NCBI GenBank assembly: GCA_965178585.1
Contig: OZ238267.1
Location: 3,038,001-3,102,000 of the forward strand
Source: Marifrigoribacter sp965178585
Lineage (GTDB): Bacteria > Bacteroidota > Bacteroidia > Flavobacteriales > Flavobacteriaceae
Direction of reading: 5' to 3'
Length of the DNA stretch: 64,000 nucleotides
Position 1 is the stretch's first letter, and every line of letters starts with the position of its first letter. Positions 53,330 to 62,127 of the stretch are shown here, piece by piece. The notes under the pieces are model-generated. The model saw only the letters and a program-made list of their open reading frames with translations, searched no databases and was not told the origin of the DNA. The position numbers were made by a program, and so were the translations under genes.

Positions 53330-53337
53330 TACTTTTG
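53330..53337 (+). promoter_or_regulatory. -7 box (TACTTTTG) of norQDEF
   Basis: Exact TAnnTTTG match, 24 bases before the norQ ATG at 53362. It gives norQ and downstream genes their own promoter. Confidence 0.6.
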
Positions 53338-53361
53338 TAGTATAAATTAATCACTATTGTC

Positions 53362-54141
53362 ATGAATAAAAAAACACCTTACTATCACGAAGTTGGTAAA
53401 GAAGTTGAAGTTTTTGAACAATCCTATAAAAACAAACTCCCCTTTTTATTAAAAGGTCCGACTGGTACTGGTAAATCACGTTTTATAGAATATATGGCTA
53501 GTAAATTAGACACTAATTTATTGACCATCGCTTGCCATGAAGAAACATCATCAACAGACCTTATAGGTAGGTATATTATAAAAGGAGCTCAAACCGTATG
53601 GTTAGACGGTCCTCTTACCAGAGCTGTTAAAGAAGGTGCTATTATATATTTAGATGAAATTGCAGAAGCAAGACCCGATGTTATCGTTGCAATTCATTCC
53701 CTTACCGATCATCGTAGAGAATTATATATAGATAAGTTAGGTGAAAATATAAAAGCTCATGAAGATTTTATGTTAGTCGCCTCTTTTAATCCTGGTTATC
53801 AACGTGGATTTAAGGAATTAAAACCATCAACTCGACAACGATTTGTTGCAATGGCTTTTGACTATCCTACCGAAAAAATTGAAGTTGATATATTAATAAA
53901 TGAAACAGGTATAGATACTAGTATTGCTAAAAAGCTAGTCAATATTGGTGGAAAAATTCGAAACCTAACAGAACTAGGATTAACCGAAACGGTTTCTACA
54001 CGATTATTAGTAGATGCAGGAAAGCTAATACATAGTGGTTTGCCAAAACGACTTGCAGTACATGTAGCAGTAGTAGAGCCATTAACAGATGATGTTGAAG
54101 TAACAACTGCTCTTAAAGACTTATGTGATTTAATGATATAA
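53362..54141 (+). CDS. norQ: NorQ-type AAA+ ATPase (CbbQ/NirQ/NorQ family)
   Basis: 259 residues. Walker A GPTGTGKS (residues 32-39), HEETSSTDLIGRYI pore-region motif, Walker B IIYLDEIAEARPDV (Asp98, Glu99), sensor 1 VASFNPGYQRGFKELKPSTRQRF with the arginine finger. MoxR-type ATPases of this branch work with a VWA partner, here NorD, to insert the non-heme iron of NorB. It is 32 bases before norD and has its own promoter with the shared inverted repeat. Confidence 0.93.
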   Translation: MNKKTPYYHEVGKEVEVFEQSYKNKLPFLLKGPTGTGKSRFIEYMASKLDTNLLTIACHEETSSTDLIGRYIIKGAQTVWLDGPLTRAVKEGAIIYLDEIAEARPDVIVAIHSLTDHRRELYIDKLGENIKAHEDFMLVASFNPGYQRGFKELKPSTRQRFVAMAFDYPTEKIEVDILINETGIDTSIAKKLVNIGGKIRNLTELGLTETVSTRLLVDAGKLIHSGLPKRLAVHVAVVEPLTDDVEVTTALKDLCDLMI

Positions 54142-54173
54142 TTTATTGTCATTCCGACAGAAAACAATAAAAT

Positions 54174-55952
54174 ATGTTTGAATTTGAGCCAGATGAATAT
54201 TTATTTACCAAGTTCGCTTTCTTTTTTAAAAATCGTAAAAAGAAAAAAGAAGCTCAACTTCAACACGTTGTAAATTTAAATGAAATTAAACCTCGTTTAA
54301 CCATTTTTGCACGTGCCATTACTGGAAAAACGATCGATGTTTATGACGCAGAACGTGAAGGAGGTTATCGAGACAATAACTTTTTTCTTCCCTCAAAATT
54401 TTCAGAATTTAAAACTATAAACGAAAATATTTCTTTCTATTTATTCCGGATTTTGTATTTGTCTATTCAAAAGAATTTAGATTATAATTGGGTTGGTTTT
54501 GAAGAACACGATTTATTAGAATCTCAACAACAATCTAAAATTCATTCAGAAAAAGTATTGGAAGAATTGTTCCATCAATTTCCAATTACAAAAGAATATT
54601 ATCAAAATATTTTAGATCATTATACCCAAAAAACAAAAAAAGGAAAAGAAGTTGATACCTCATTTATCTACGGAAAATGGATGCGAAATAATCCTGAAGG
54701 AGAATCCTATAAAAAACTAAATAACTTTAGCGACAAGGTAAAAAAAGCGCAAGAAGAAGAACAAGCAAAAACCATATTAAAATCCAAAGCTGTAGAAGAA
54801 ATTATATCTGTGCAAGTAGATCAAAAGCAAGTAGAGGATATGGTTTTACAACATCAGTTCGAAAAAGTAGAAACTGCTGAGGAGTTTGGAGGCAACTTTA
54901 GAGATATGGATGGGGATGATGATTTGGACGACCACGAAAATGCTTTAGAAGATTTAAATATGAAGTATACCGTACGTGTTGATGACACTGCCCACTCGGT
55001 ATATCAAGCAGATTTTGTAGAGAACACCACAGTTGCTGAAAGTGCTGAAAAGAATTCTACTTATTATTTTATTGAATATGATGAATGGGATTATACCAAA
55101 AGAAAATACAAAGAAAACTTTTGTAAGGTATACCCAAAATCAATTCTAGAAACCAATGTAGATTATTACAAAAAAACATTACGAGAGAATGCTTCTACCC
55201 TAATGGGACTTCGTAAAATGCTTACTAGTGTTAATAATAAATACCAACAGCAACGAAGATTAACCCAAGGAGAAGAATTTGATTTAGATGCGCTTACCGA
55301 TTTATATATCGATGTACATTCTGGACATACACCCTCTGAAAACATTTACTTATCCAAACGCAAAAAAGAAAAAGATCTTTCCATTTTAATGTTACTAGAT
55401 GTTAGTTTGTCAAGTGATGGCTATGCTGCAGGGAATAAAGTTATCGATGTTGAAAAACAAGTTTCTATTTTGTTTGGTGAAATTTTAAATGAGTTTAATG
55501 TTGATTTTTCAATTGATAGTTTTTTCTCAAAAACTAGAAATTATTCTACTTACCAAACCATCAAAGGTTTTGATGAAAATTGGGAAAAAGCAAAATACAA
55601 AGTGGGTTCTGTACAACCTGAAGGATATACCCGAATTGGAGCAGCTTTAAGACATTCGGGAGCTTTATTAGATCAACGAGACACCAAAAATAAGTGGGTA
55701 ATACTTATTTCAGATGGGAAACCTAACGATTATGATCGTTATGAAGGTAAGCACGGTACAAATGATGTGAAGCAAGCATTAAGAGAATTAAACGAACGTA
55801 ATATTAACTCCTATGCATTGGCAATTGAAGCCCAAGCAAAATATTACCTGCCACAAATGTTTGGTCAAAATCATTATCAAATTTTAACAACTCCAGTAGA
55901 GCTATTAGAATCGTTGGTGAAGCTTTATGATAAAATTAAACATCAATCATGA
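54174..55952 (+). CDS. norD: NorD: VWA-domain activator of nitric oxide reductase
   Basis: 592 residues. The C-terminal von Willebrand A domain starts near residue 400 (DLSILMLLDVSLSSDGY) with the metal site DxSxS, GYTRIGAALRHSG and VILISDGKPNDYDRYEGKHG. The N-terminal 390 residues are charged and helical, as in NorD proteins, with an acidic stretch (FRDMDGDDDLDDHENAL). With NorQ it forms a chaperone pair that activates NorBC. The stop overlaps the lipoprotein start (ATGA). Confidence 0.92.
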   Translation: MFEFEPDEYLFTKFAFFFKNRKKKKEAQLQHVVNLNEIKPRLTIFARAITGKTIDVYDAEREGGYRDNNFFLPSKFSEFKTINENISFYLFRILYLSIQKNLDYNWVGFEEHDLLESQQQSKIHSEKVLEELFHQFPITKEYYQNILDHYTQKTKKGKEVDTSFIYGKWMRNNPEGESYKKLNNFSDKVKKAQEEEQAKTILKSKAVEEIISVQVDQKQVEDMVLQHQFEKVETAEEFGGNFRDMDGDDDLDDHENALEDLNMKYTVRVDDTAHSVYQADFVENTTVAESAEKNSTYYFIEYDEWDYTKRKYKENFCKVYPKSILETNVDYYKKTLRENASTLMGLRKMLTSVNNKYQQQRRLTQGEEFDLDALTDLYIDVHSGHTPSENIYLSKRKKEKDLSILMLLDVSLSSDGYAAGNKVIDVEKQVSILFGEILNEFNVDFSIDSFFSKTRNYSTYQTIKGFDENWEKAKYKVGSVQPEGYTRIGAALRHSGALLDQRDTKNKWVILISDGKPNDYDRYEGKHGTNDVKQALRELNERNINSYALAIEAQAKYYLPQMFGQNHYQILTTPVELLESLVKLYDKIKHQS

Positions 55953-56464
55953 TAAAACACTTCTTCATTTTAATAGTATTCCTATTTATTTCTTGTCAGG
56001 AAAAAAATGATAATTATTCAGTTATTATATTAGAAAACGGAACTGTTAATTCTGAGTTTCTTCAAAATATAAACCCTCCCGAAAAAGCATTATTAAACTG
56101 GTATTTATTTGCTAATGGAAATGAATGTGATGGAAAGTCAACTAAAATTAAATGTAAATTATTACAAGAATTAAACATTAAAGATGAATGCGATCCTGAG
56201 CATTTAAATAATTTACTACAATGGTTTTCAAATGACATGCTTGCCAAATATAAATTGAAAAGTTGCCCTAATATAAAAGTCGATTCTCCTATACAAAATA
56301 AGTTTGTATACATAAGTTTAGAAAGAGAAGATGATATACTTTCAATCAATTATCATGTGATGGGTTTAAATACTGTTGGGGAAAAATCTTGGAATATGAA
56401 GAAAAAGGGAACCTATCTTTTAAAGGACCATACTTTTACAAAAATTGAACCTAATGAAAAATGA
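55949..56464 (+). CDS. Lipoprotein of unknown function in the nor operon
   Basis: 171 residues. The lipobox IVFLFISCQEKND gives a lipidated Cys16. The mature part has an early LNWYLFANGNECDGK and cysteines near 61, 68 and 79, with a further one in LKSCPNIKV, then beta-rich sequence (KFVYISLEREDDILSINYHVMG). I do not recognise a family. It overlaps norD by 4 bases and norE by 11, so it is translated with them, which suggests a task in NOR assembly or NO-linked periplasmic function. Confidence 0.75.
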   Translation: MIKHFFILIVFLFISCQEKNDNYSVIILENGTVNSEFLQNINPPEKALLNWYLFANGNECDGKSTKIKCKLLQELNIKDECDPEHLNNLLQWFSNDMLAKYKLKSCPNIKVDSPIQNKFVYISLEREDDILSINYHVMGLNTVGEKSWNMKKKGTYLLKDHTFTKIEPNEK

Positions 56465-57035
56465 TGTAGTAGATTATAAAAACATTTATTATCCACCTGG
56501 AGGAATTCTTATTTGGATCATCATTTTCTTAGAACTTTTTACTTTTGGTATAGCATTAATTGCTTTGGTATTTTATTCAAAAGAAGATCCTACTTTATTT
56601 CACGAATCCAGACTACAATTAAATGTAACTTTCGGAACCATTAATACCGTTTTCTTACTTACGAGTGGTTTTTTTATGGCAGCAACTGTTCATGAATTAA
56701 AAGAAAATCAAAAGCAGAAAGCTCAAAAATATTTACTTGTTACCATGCTTTTTGGTGTGCTTTTTTTAATATTAAAAGTGGTTGAATATAATGCTAAACT
56801 AAATGTAGGTTTAGACATGAGTTATAATACCTTCTTTACTTTTTATTGGATGCTAACCTTGTTTCATGTCATCCACGTATTGGTTGGTTTGGTGATTTTA
56901 ACATCCGTATACTTTGGAATTAAAAAAGAAAAAAGCATCACAAAAATTGAAGATGTAGAAGCTAGTGCTGCTTTTTGGCATATGTGTGATTTAATATGGC
57001 TATTGCTATTCCCTGTAATCTATTTAATTTTCTAA
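56454..57035 (+). CDS. norE: NorE: cytochrome c oxidase subunit III-like protein
   Basis: 193 residues from ATG 56454, chosen over a TTG at 56445. Five membrane helices with the subunit III pattern: GGILIWIIIFLELFTFGIALIALVFY, RLQLNVTFGTINTVFLLTSGFFMAATVHEL, the FTFYWMLTLFHVIHVLVGLVILTSVY helix and AAFWHMCDLIWLLLFPVIYLIF. In nor clusters this protein (NorE) supports full NOR activity; it lacks a catalytic site. It overlaps the lipoprotein gene and is followed 3 bases later by norF. Confidence 0.9.
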   Translation: MKNDVVDYKNIYYPPGGILIWIIIFLELFTFGIALIALVFYSKEDPTLFHESRLQLNVTFGTINTVFLLTSGFFMAATVHELKENQKQKAQKYLLVTMLFGVLFLILKVVEYNAKLNVGLDMSYNTFFTFYWMLTLFHVIHVLVGLVILTSVYFGIKKEKSITKIEDVEASAAFWHMCDLIWLLLFPVIYLIF

Positions 57036-57038
57036 ATT

Positions 57039-57275
57039 ATGACCAAACAAAATATAATTACTTGGGTTTTATTAATGGTACTAACGGTTATTGCAGGATT
57101 GGTTTCTAGTGCGAATAGTATTTATGTAATACCTCTAATTTTGTTATTAGCAGTATTAAAATTTATGGGGGTTACTTTTAATTTTATGGAATTAAAAAAG
57201 GCAAATTTCTTTTGGAAAGTGATTGTTGTTGGTTTTTTAGCACTATTTGTTGGAATTATACTAATCGTAAATTAA
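57039..57275 (+). CDS. norF: NorF-like small membrane protein (cytochrome c oxidase subunit IV family)
   Basis: 78 residues with three hydrophobic helices (IITWVLLMVLTVIAGLVSS, VIPLILLLAVLKFMGVTFNFM, FFWKVIVVGFLALFVGIILIV). The size, membrane layout, LKFMGVTFNFMELKKA motif and place right after norE fit NorF. It probably pairs with NorE in the NOR complex. The gene tail overlaps by 4 bases with the converging acyl-CoA synthetase gene. Confidence 0.85.
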   Translation: MTKQNIITWVLLMVLTVIAGLVSSANSIYVIPLILLLAVLKFMGVTFNFMELKKANFFWKVIVVGFLALFVGIILIVN

Positions 57276-59329
57276 TGCTCAACCCTAACTCTTACATCCA
57301 CAGTAATAATCTCCTTTTCAGTACCAATTAGAGGGTTCATATCAAGTTCAATAATTTCTGGAGCAACTTCAACCAAAGCAGAGACTCTTTGAATAATATC
57401 TGTAAATATTTCAATATTTATTCCTTTTTTACCCCTTGCTCCTTTTAGCATTTCATAACCTCTTAAAGAAGAAATCATTTTTTTAATTTCAAACTTGGAT
57501 AAAGGACTTAATCCCGCAGATATATCTTTCAATATTTCGACAAAAACACCTCCCAATCCACAAACGATTGTGTGATTAAATCCTTCTTCTTTATTAACAC
57601 CAATAAACAATTCTAAACCTGGTATCATAGGTTGTGCTAATACACCTCTGGCATTTGGGATTTCCATCAATTTATCAAAAGCTTTAGCAGCTTTTTTCAT
57701 AGTTGTGATATTAAGGATTACTCCTTTTACATCCGATTTATGTAATGGACCAATAACTTTCAACACCAATGGAAAATTCTTTTTTTGAAATTTTGAGAGC
57801 AGCTTTTCTTTATCACTTTCAAAAACTTCTTTTACTCTTGGAATCCCAGCTGCATCTAAAAGTTTTGATGTATTTCTTGGCCCTAAATAACCATCATCAA
57901 CACTATCAATAATTTCTCTTATGGTTTCAGTATCTATTTGTGGTAAAACAAGGTCTTTTGGAATTGGTTTAGGTGTTTTATATACCTGAGGCAATGCTCT
58001 TCCTAAAACAACTTCGTCTGGAAAATTGATATTCCCTTTATCTAAAAAAGTAACTATTTCTTTATGTGCATTTACAACTGATGGCAGTACCGGAAAAATT
58101 GGTTTTTTACAAACATCCAATTTTACACTCAATACATTATAAACATTTTCAACATCAAATAATCCTGGGCTACCAAAAACGACAATCATTCCGTCGATAA
58201 AATCAAATTTATGCTCACAATAATCGATGATAATCCCTAATTGTTCTGCAGTACCCGTAGCCAAAAAATCAATAGGATTATTAACAGAAGAACCTGGATA
58301 CAGGTATGAAAGTAACTTTTTAGCATCTGGTCCTTCTATTGAAGGAATTTCCAATCCTCCTTTTGAAAGCTCATCAGCAAGCATCACAGCAGAACCTCCT
58401 GCATGAGTAATAATCGCTATATTTTTCCCTTTTAATTCTTTATAATTAAATATCGAGGCTACACTTAAAAGTTCTTCTCGACTACTACAATATACAATCC
58501 CAGCTTTTTTAAACAAGGCTCTAACCGTTACATCAGACGAAGCGATTGCTCCAGTATGTGAAGTTGCCGCTCTACTTCCTGCCGAAGTACTTCCAGCTTT
58601 TATAGCAGCTATTTTTGCTCCTTTATTGATTAATGAAGTAGCGTGTTTTAATAATTTCTTTGGGTCTGAAATCGTTTCTATATACAAAAGTTTGATAGGA
58701 GGATCTACACCTTGTTGGTAATTCAAATCCATAAATTCTAACACATCTTCTACTCTGGTTTGAGCGCCATTACCAATTGAATAAACATTTGCAAATTTTA
58801 CCCCTAAAGGCATTCCTGCTTCCATTATAAAAACTGCTGTAGCTCCAGAACCTGAAATTAAATCGCACCCATCTGGATTAAATTTTGGAATTGGACTTGT
58901 AAAAACCCCCTTGTAATTTTCATTAATAACACCAATGCAATTAGGACCAATAAGACATCCATTTACACTATTTACAACTAAAGATATTTTTTTTTCAATA
59001 TCCTTCCCCAATTCTCCTGCTTCTGCAAAACCTGCGGAAATAATAATAAAAGCTTTAGTGTTTTTTTGTTTCGCTAAAGTAGTAATGGTATCTAAACAAT
59101 ACTTTGCCGGAATAGCAAGAATGGCTAAATCTGTTTCTGGAATATCGTTAACAGAGGAGTAACTTTTTAATCCTTGAATTTTATTTTCTTTTGGATTTAC
59201 AACATTTAAGCCTCCACTAAATCTACCATCTATAAGGTTTTTTACAATTTTACCTCCTGGTTTTTTAACATCGTTTGACCCTCCAATAATGACAATACTA
59301 TTAGGATTGATCAATTGTTTATTCAACAT
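57272..59329 (-). CDS. ADP-forming acetate/acyl-CoA synthetase (fused alpha-beta)
   Basis: 685 residues. N-terminal CoA-binding domain (SIVIIGGSNDVKKPGGKIVKNL, ISAGFAEAG, GPNCIGVINENY), succinyl-CoA ligase-like domain with the phosphohistidine in SRAATSHTGAIASSD, and a C-terminal ATP-grasp domain (FPLVLKVIGPLHKSDVKGV, LDMNPLIG). This is the single-chain form of NDP-forming acyl-CoA synthetase, which can conserve energy by making ATP from acyl-CoA. A link to anaerobic growth is inferred from the neighbours. The Rrf2 gene is 15 bases upstream on the same strand, so they may be cotranscribed. Confidence 0.88.
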   Translation of the reverse strand: MLNKQLINPNSIVIIGGSNDVKKPGGKIVKNLIDGRFSGGLNVVNPKENKIQGLKSYSSVNDIPETDLAILAIPAKYCLDTITTLAKQKNTKAFIIISAGFAEAGELGKDIEKKISLVVNSVNGCLIGPNCIGVINENYKGVFTSPIPKFNPDGCDLISGSGATAVFIMEAGMPLGVKFANVYSIGNGAQTRVEDVLEFMDLNYQQGVDPPIKLLYIETISDPKKLLKHATSLINKGAKIAAIKAGSTSAGSRAATSHTGAIASSDVTVRALFKKAGIVYCSSREELLSVASIFNYKELKGKNIAIITHAGGSAVMLADELSKGGLEIPSIEGPDAKKLLSYLYPGSSVNNPIDFLATGTAEQLGIIIDYCEHKFDFIDGMIVVFGSPGLFDVENVYNVLSVKLDVCKKPIFPVLPSVVNAHKEIVTFLDKGNINFPDEVVLGRALPQVYKTPKPIPKDLVLPQIDTETIREIIDSVDDGYLGPRNTSKLLDAAGIPRVKEVFESDKEKLLSKFQKKNFPLVLKVIGPLHKSDVKGVILNITTMKKAAKAFDKLMEIPNARGVLAQPMIPGLELFIGVNKEEGFNHTIVCGLGGVFVEILKDISAGLSPLSKFEIKKMISSLRGYEMLKGARGKKGINIEIFTDIIQRVSALVEVAPEIIELDMNPLIGTEKEIITVDVRVRVEH

Positions 59330-59344
59330 AACTAATGAAATTAA

Positions 59345-59803
59345 CTATTTGTCTTCTAGTGTATTAAAGTCTTTAAGAGATAGGACTCTACCTGTTTGCT
59401 TGATTTCTTCTGTAAATTGAGCAATGGTCTTATCTCTAAAATCGTTGAGAAGTTTATCTTTAAAAGGAGAAACTATAAAATGAACAGGACAAGGGTTATC
59501 ATCACTACAAGAAGAAAGTCCTAAGAAACAATTTTCAAACTTATCGACCCCATCAATACATTTAACAATATCCCAAAGTGAATTTTCAGAATCATTTTCA
59601 GTTAAATAAAAACCTCCGTTAGGACCTTTTATTGAGGAAATCAGATTGCTTTTTGCCAGTTGTTGTAAAAGTTTCGCTAAAAAAGGTTGCGGAGTTTCTA
59701 ATTCCGCTGCTACTTTTTTAACTCCAATTCTTTTCTTTTCGTTTGAATGAATTGATAAGTAAAGTACAGACCTTATAGCATATTGACAAGCATTTGATAA
59801 CAT
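59345..59803 (-). CDS. Rrf2 family regulator with three cysteines (NsrR/IscR type)
   Basis: 152 residues from ATG 59803; a longer frame to 59875 would start upstream of the -7 box. The winged helix is NACQYAIRSVLYLSIHSNEKKRIGVKKVAAELETPQPFLAKLLQQL in two blocks, with SIKGPNGGFYL as wing. Cys92, Cys99 and Cys105 (NCFLGLSSC, NPCPVHF) match the cluster-binding cysteines of IscR and NsrR. By context, near nor genes and ric, an NO-sensing repressor is likely; IscR- or RirA-like function cannot be excluded. It has its own promoter at 59826-59833. Confidence 0.85.
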   Translation of the reverse strand: MLSNACQYAIRSVLYLSIHSNEKKRIGVKKVAAELETPQPFLAKLLQQLAKSNLISSIKGPNGGFYLTENDSENSLWDIVKCIDGVDKFENCFLGLSSCSDDNPCPVHFIVSPFKDKLLNDFRDKTIAQFTEEIKQTGRVLSLKDFNTLEDK

Positions 59804-59825
59804 AGTTTTTTTCTTTTTATAATAC

Positions 59826-59833
59826 CAAAGATA
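59826..59833 (-). promoter_or_regulatory. -7 box (TATCTTTG) of the Rrf2 gene
   Basis: Exact TAnnTTTG match on the minus strand, 23 bases before the ATG at 59803. An AGAGG-N7-CCTCT inverted repeat (59842-59858) lies just upstream of it and could be an autoregulatory site. Confidence 0.5.
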
Positions 59834-59972
59834 CAAAAAAGAGAGGGCTTTGTCCTCTAACTTATAAATTTTCATAAGTATTCCTAAATCTAATTAGGGT
59901 CTTAAACATTTTTAATCCCTATTTTCTGTTCTAACTCTTTAAAAATATGAAATGACTTTAGTTTATTTGCCT

Positions 59973-59980
59973 TAAATTTG
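59973..59980 (+). promoter_or_regulatory. -7 box (TAAATTTG) of the DPP-IV-like gene
   Basis: Exact TAnnTTTG match 20 bases before the ATG at 60001. Confidence 0.55.
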
Positions 59981-60000
59981 ACTTTTAAAAATCCATTATC

Positions 60001-62127
60001 ATGAAAAAATCCATTAGCATATTATTTCTCTTATTTATTACTGTTTTAAGTGCACAAGAGGTAAAACATTTAAATCTTGAAGATGCCGTTTTAGGTTATT
60101 ATAAAGGACTATATCCCGAAAGAAAATCAATGCAATGGATTGATGGTACAGATGATTTTATTGTTGTCGAAAACAATTCAGTTTTTGTGAATTATAATCT
60201 CGAAAGACGTCCAGCTATTTTCACTTTAGCTGATTTACAAAAAACATTTCCAGAATTAAAAAGAATGCCTAATTCGTTTTCAAAAGTTACTACTGAAGAA
60301 GTGTTTTTTACTCACAATAACGCAATCGTCAAATACAATTATGTAAACAAAGAAGCTTCAGGTGAAATAAATTATCCTTCAGAAGTCGAAAACAACGAAT
60401 TTAATGCGTCTGCAAATGCTGTTGCCTATACGATTGAAAATAATTTATATGTAGCTACATCAAACAATCCTAAAATTGCAGTTACTAATTCAGAAGATAA
60501 AAACATCGTTTCTGGACAAGCAATTGCACGTTCCGAAATGGGAATTACCAAAGGAACTTTTTGGAGTCCAAAAGGTAATTACTTAGCATTTTATCAAAAA
60601 GATGAAACAAACGTGACCGAATATCCTTTATTAGATGTTACTACCACTCCAGCTTCTTTAAACAATATAAAGTATCCTATGAATGGAATGGGAAGTGAAA
60701 TTGCTAGAACAGGTGTTTTTTCAATGAAAACTAAAAATGTTGTTTATTTAGATATCGATACTTCAGATGAACATTATCTTACCAACCTTTCTTGGTCTCC
60801 AGATGAAAAGTATATTTTTCTAGCCGAAGTAAACAGAGATCAAAATCATATGTGGTTTACCATGTATGATGCAGTTTCAGGAAAGAAAATAAAAACACTT
60901 TTTGAAGAAAAAAGTGATAAATGGGTTGAGCCAGAAAATATTGCAGTTTTCCTACCCAATAGCAATACCGAATTTTTATGGTTAAGTGAACGTGATGGAT
61001 TTATGAACCTATATAGATATGATATTAATGGTTCTAACGTAAGCCAACTAACTCATTTTAGTTGGGTGATAAAAGAAATTATTGGATTTGATGATAGCGG
61101 AAAAAATGTAATTGTTTCGGGTACAGGAAATGATGTAAGAGAAACGAAAGCTTTTAAAATAAATGTTAAAAATGGAAAGATTACTATTTTAACTAAAGAA
61201 GCTGGAGTTCATTCCGTTCAGTTAAGCTTGGATGGAAAATACATTTTAGATAGCTATTCAAGTATGGATGTGCCAAGAGTTGTTAAAAGAAAATCTCTTA
61301 AAAATGGTAAAGAGGTTACGGTTTATACTTCTAAAAACCCAATTGAAGGATTCCAATTAGGAACTACAGAATTTGTTACTTTAAAATCTAATGATGGAAC
61401 CGATTTATACGGCCGTATCATAAAACCTGCAAATTTTGATGCTTCTAAAAAATATCCCGTTTTGGTTTATGTTTATGGTGGACCTCACGCACAAATGGTG
61501 ACCAATTCTTGGTTAGGTGGTTCCAACCTTTGGATGCAATGGATGGCTGCAGAGCAAGATTATATCATGTTTACGGTAGATAATCGCGGTTCTGCACATA
61601 GAGGATTTGCTTTTGAAAGTATAATACATCGACAAGTTGGTGAAGCTGAAATGGAAGATCAATTAACGGGTGTAGCTTATTTAAAATCTCTGCCTTATGT
61701 TGACGAAAATAGGTTAGCCGTTCATGGTTGGAGTTATGGTGGATTTATGACAAATTCATTAATGTTACGTCACCCAGGTGTGTTTACCACTGCCGTTGCT
61801 GGTGGGCCAGTAACCGATTGGAAATACTATGAAATTATGTATGGTGAACGTTATATGGATCGTTGGCAAGACAATGAGGAAGGATTTGAAAAGTCTAAAA
61901 TCCATAATTACGTTAAAAATCTTGATGGTAAATTATTAGAAATTACCGGAAGTGTTGATCCTGTGGTGGTACCTCAACATTCTATGACTTTATTACAAGA
62001 ATTTGTCAAAAATAAAATTCAAGTAGATTTTTTCAGTTACCCAATGCATCCTCACAATGTTAGAGGAGTTGACCGTGCTCATTTAATGAAAAAGGTCTTG
62101 GATTATGTGATCGTAAATAATCAATAA
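60001..62127 (+). CDS. Dipeptidyl peptidase IV-like S9 family serine peptidase
   Basis: 708 residues. Signal peptide (SISILFLLFITVLSAQ), eight-bladed propeller domain (about 40-440; GTFWSPKGNYLAFYQKDE, LTNLSWSPDEKYIFLAEV), then the alpha/beta hydrolase. Catalytic Ser is in HGWSYGGFMTN (near residue 577), Asp in TGSVDPVV (near 651) and His in MHPHNVRG (near 684). It removes dipeptides from peptides in the periplasm or at the surface. It has no obvious tie to denitrification. Its last bases overlap the converging membrane protein gene by 7. Confidence 0.9.
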   Translation: MKKSISILFLLFITVLSAQEVKHLNLEDAVLGYYKGLYPERKSMQWIDGTDDFIVVENNSVFVNYNLERRPAIFTLADLQKTFPELKRMPNSFSKVTTEEVFFTHNNAIVKYNYVNKEASGEINYPSEVENNEFNASANAVAYTIENNLYVATSNNPKIAVTNSEDKNIVSGQAIARSEMGITKGTFWSPKGNYLAFYQKDETNVTEYPLLDVTTTPASLNNIKYPMNGMGSEIARTGVFSMKTKNVVYLDIDTSDEHYLTNLSWSPDEKYIFLAEVNRDQNHMWFTMYDAVSGKKIKTLFEEKSDKWVEPENIAVFLPNSNTEFLWLSERDGFMNLYRYDINGSNVSQLTHFSWVIKEIIGFDDSGKNVIVSGTGNDVRETKAFKINVKNGKITILTKEAGVHSVQLSLDGKYILDSYSSMDVPRVVKRKSLKNGKEVTVYTSKNPIEGFQLGTTEFVTLKSNDGTDLYGRIIKPANFDASKKYPVLVYVYGGPHAQMVTNSWLGGSNLWMQWMAAEQDYIMFTVDNRGSAHRGFAFESIIHRQVGEAEMEDQLTGVAYLKSLPYVDENRLAVHGWSYGGFMTNSLMLRHPGVFTTAVAGGPVTDWKYYEIMYGERYMDRWQDNEEGFEKSKIHNYVKNLDGKLLEITGSVDPVVVPQHSMTLLQEFVKNKIQVDFFSYPMHPHNVRGVDRAHLMKKVLDYVIVNNQ

